Source: Pseudomonadales bacterium
Lineage (GTDB): Bacteria; Pseudomonadota; Gammaproteobacteria; Pseudomonadales; Ketobacteraceae
DNA length: 64,000 nt
Reading direction: 5' to 3'
NCBI GenBank assembly: GCA_002708905.1
Contig: PAPM01000016.1
Span: 39,122-103,121, forward strand
The notes beneath the pieces are model-generated. The model was not told the origin of the DNA. It saw nothing but the letters and a program-made list of their open reading frames with translations, and searched no databases. Of the stretch, positions 63,024 through 64,000 are shown piece after piece (the first letter of the stretch is position 1; every line of letters starts with the position of its first letter). Both the position numbers and the translations under genes were made by a program.

Positions 63024-63072
63024 CTAAACACTATCGTTACTACAATATAGTTTAGAACATGCTAATTTAGCA
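63024..63072. promoter_or_regulatory. Inverted repeats upstream of the SQR-like gene
   Basis: A perfect 13-bp palindrome TGCTAA-T-TTAGCA lies at 63060-63072. CTAAAC and GTTTAG at 63024-63055 form a second, imperfect inverted repeat in AT-rich sequence about 70-120 bases before the SQR start. Such AT-rich dyads suit an ArsR/SqrR-type or TetR-type regulator; none is adjacent. Confidence 0.45.
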
Positions 63073-63152
63073 ATATATAATTAAAAAGGCACAGAATGAT
63101 GGGGGAACAAGGTCGCCGAGATACCAGCGACCTTTGGTTAACTTATTGAATA

Positions 63153-63911
63153 TTAGGAATTTTGAGGAAAGAGATGAACATCCCGCTGCGGGAAGGGGAT
63201 GCTGACTTTTGCTTTGTCCAGGGCAGGCTTGACCCGTTTGTTAAGATCGAAAAATACTGGCCAGTAGTCCTCGTTCTTCACCCAAGCTCTGACCGTAAGA
63301 TCAATAGAACTGTCACCATAACCGGTGACCCCGATAAAAGGAGCAGGGTCCTGCAATACCCTTGGCTCCTCTTTAATCATCGCCAACAATGCCGCCTCAG
63401 CATCTTCGAATCGATTGTGGTAGCTGATACCTACGGATAACTCCACCCTGCGCACCGGGTCCATGGTGTAATTCACCAGGTTGCCATTGGCCAACGGGCC
63501 ATTGGGCAGGATCACATGTTTGCTGTCCATGGTACGCAGGAAGGTGTAGAAAATATCGATGGATTCCACAACCCCCTCTTCACCATTGGTCTTGATGTAA
63601 TCCCCCACTTTATAGGGTTTGAAGAACAGTATGAGCACACCACCGGCAAAGTTGGTGAGGCTACCCTGCAGCGCCAGACCGATGGCCAAACCGGCAGCAC
63701 CCAACATGGCAATAAACGATGTGGTCTGCACCCCGATCATCGACACAACCGATATCAGCAAACAGGCCTTTAACACCAAACTCAAAATAGTGGTCAACCA
63801 ACGGCGCAGCGACACATCCAATTGGCGCTTTTCCAGTACAAACCCGATACCCTTGGTGAACATATTGATCAGCCAAAGCCCCACAATCAGCGTTATAATG
63901 GCGAGTATCAC
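63153..63911 (-). CDS. mscS: MscS-type mechanosensitive channel, possibly disrupted at its 5' end
   Basis: 252 residues from a GTG at 63911. TM3 block VQTTSFIAMLGAAGLAIGLALQGSLTN and the beta domain NFAGGVLILFFKPYKVGDYI are diagnostic of MscS, and VILPNGPLANGNLVNYT follows. The protein starts inside the usual first transmembrane helix: E. coli MscS has about 28 more residues. A stop in the same frame lies 11 codons upstream of the GTG, while the frame one base over codes for TVWVNGDNGYIAMQ up to 63958 (see finding). The channel releases osmolytes on hypo-osmotic shock. Confidence 0.85.
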   Translation of the reverse strand: MILAIITLIVGLWLINMFTKGIGFVLEKRQLDVSLRRWLTTILSLVLKACLLISVVSMIGVQTTSFIAMLGAAGLAIGLALQGSLTNFAGGVLILFFKPYKVGDYIKTNGEEGVVESIDIFYTFLRTMDSKHVILPNGPLANGNLVNYTMDPVRRVELSVGISYHNRFEDAEAALLAMIKEEPRVLQDPAPFIGVTGYGDSSIDLTVRAWVKNEDYWPVFFDLNKRVKPALDKAKVSIPFPQRDVHLFPQNS

Positions 63912-64000
63912 CTGAATCCGTGAGACCGGCCCCCGGAAGCACTTCTAACCCACTGACCTGCATGGCAATATAGCCATTATCGCCATTCACCCAGACAGTG

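Noticed and set aside
1..64000. tRNA, rRNA, riboswitch, CRISPR or insertion-sequence content
   Set aside because: I looked for T-loop patterns, long direct-repeat arrays with spacers, transposase motifs and terminal inverted repeats and found none I could support. Covariance-model searches would be needed to exclude small RNAs.

Overview
The window reads as a chromosomal segment of a marine-type, lipid- and hydrocarbon-metabolising gammaproteobacterium of the Alcanivorax/Ketobacter/Marinobacter kind. This is an inference from gene content: a WS/DGAT wax ester synthase, a two-gene version of the Marinobacter-type fatty acyl-CoA reductase, a cytochrome bd oxidase with CydX and CydP, a proton-translocating transhydrogenase, many acyl-CoA enzymes, and a glucosylglycerate osmolyte operon. 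I see no rRNA, tRNA, insertion sequence, integrase, prophage or CRISPR array. Gene density is high, with many 1-8 nt overlaps.

Layout. 1-4021 (-): a four-gene operon (DUF3348, MotA/ExbB-like DUF802 with a long coiled-coil tail, MotB-like OmpA protein, DUF2894), which looks like an ion-driven stator with a Zorya-like shape. 4433-5814 (+): a DUF3034 outer-membrane protein and a lipoprotein truncated haemoglobin. 5837-11884: a PilZ membrane protein, a quinone-oxidoreductase-like MDR enzyme, an orphan VgrG and an exported pentapeptide-repeat protein. 12048-18700 (-): glycerate kinase, phosphatase, GpgS, GH13_18 phosphorylase, BaiN-like flavoprotein and LOG protein, which together suggest synthesis and phosphorolytic recycling of glucosylglycerate. 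18780-24781: acyltransferase, WS/DGAT, YaeQ, a zinc peptidase-like protein and an HSL-type esterase. 24812-29324: cydP-cydA-cydB-cydX divergent from a sigma-54 activator, with a recognisable -24/-12 promoter and two dyad sites between them. 29419-43150: thioesterase, pntAA-pntAB-pntB, PilZ, SDR, a double-TM2 protein, a CHASE histidine kinase, SlyD, RlmJ, GNAT, Dyp peroxidase and IlvD.

43221-46088: a FabR-like TetR regulator divergent from the split fatty acyl reductase pair, with a 20-bp palindrome over the promoter. 46111-50967: an NMT1-PAS-GGDEF-EAL protein, PaiB and an MFS transporter. 51001-54725: a small lipoprotein and a group of acyl-CoA enzymes. 54816-64000: YceI/cytochrome b561, ferredoxin reductase, pentapeptide protein, RF3, an unknown conserved protein behind a possible 20-residue leader ORF, an SQR-like flavoprotein and MscS, whose 5' end may be disrupted.

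How the genes fit together: acyl-CoA can be reduced to fatty alcohol by the pair at 44009-46088 and esterified by the WS/DGAT at 20302. Transhydrogenase can supply NADPH. The bd oxidase, probably under sigma-54 control, would serve low-oxygen respiration. Starts were chosen from Shine-Dalgarno spacing and family alignment; all functional calls come from reading the protein sequences, without database searches.
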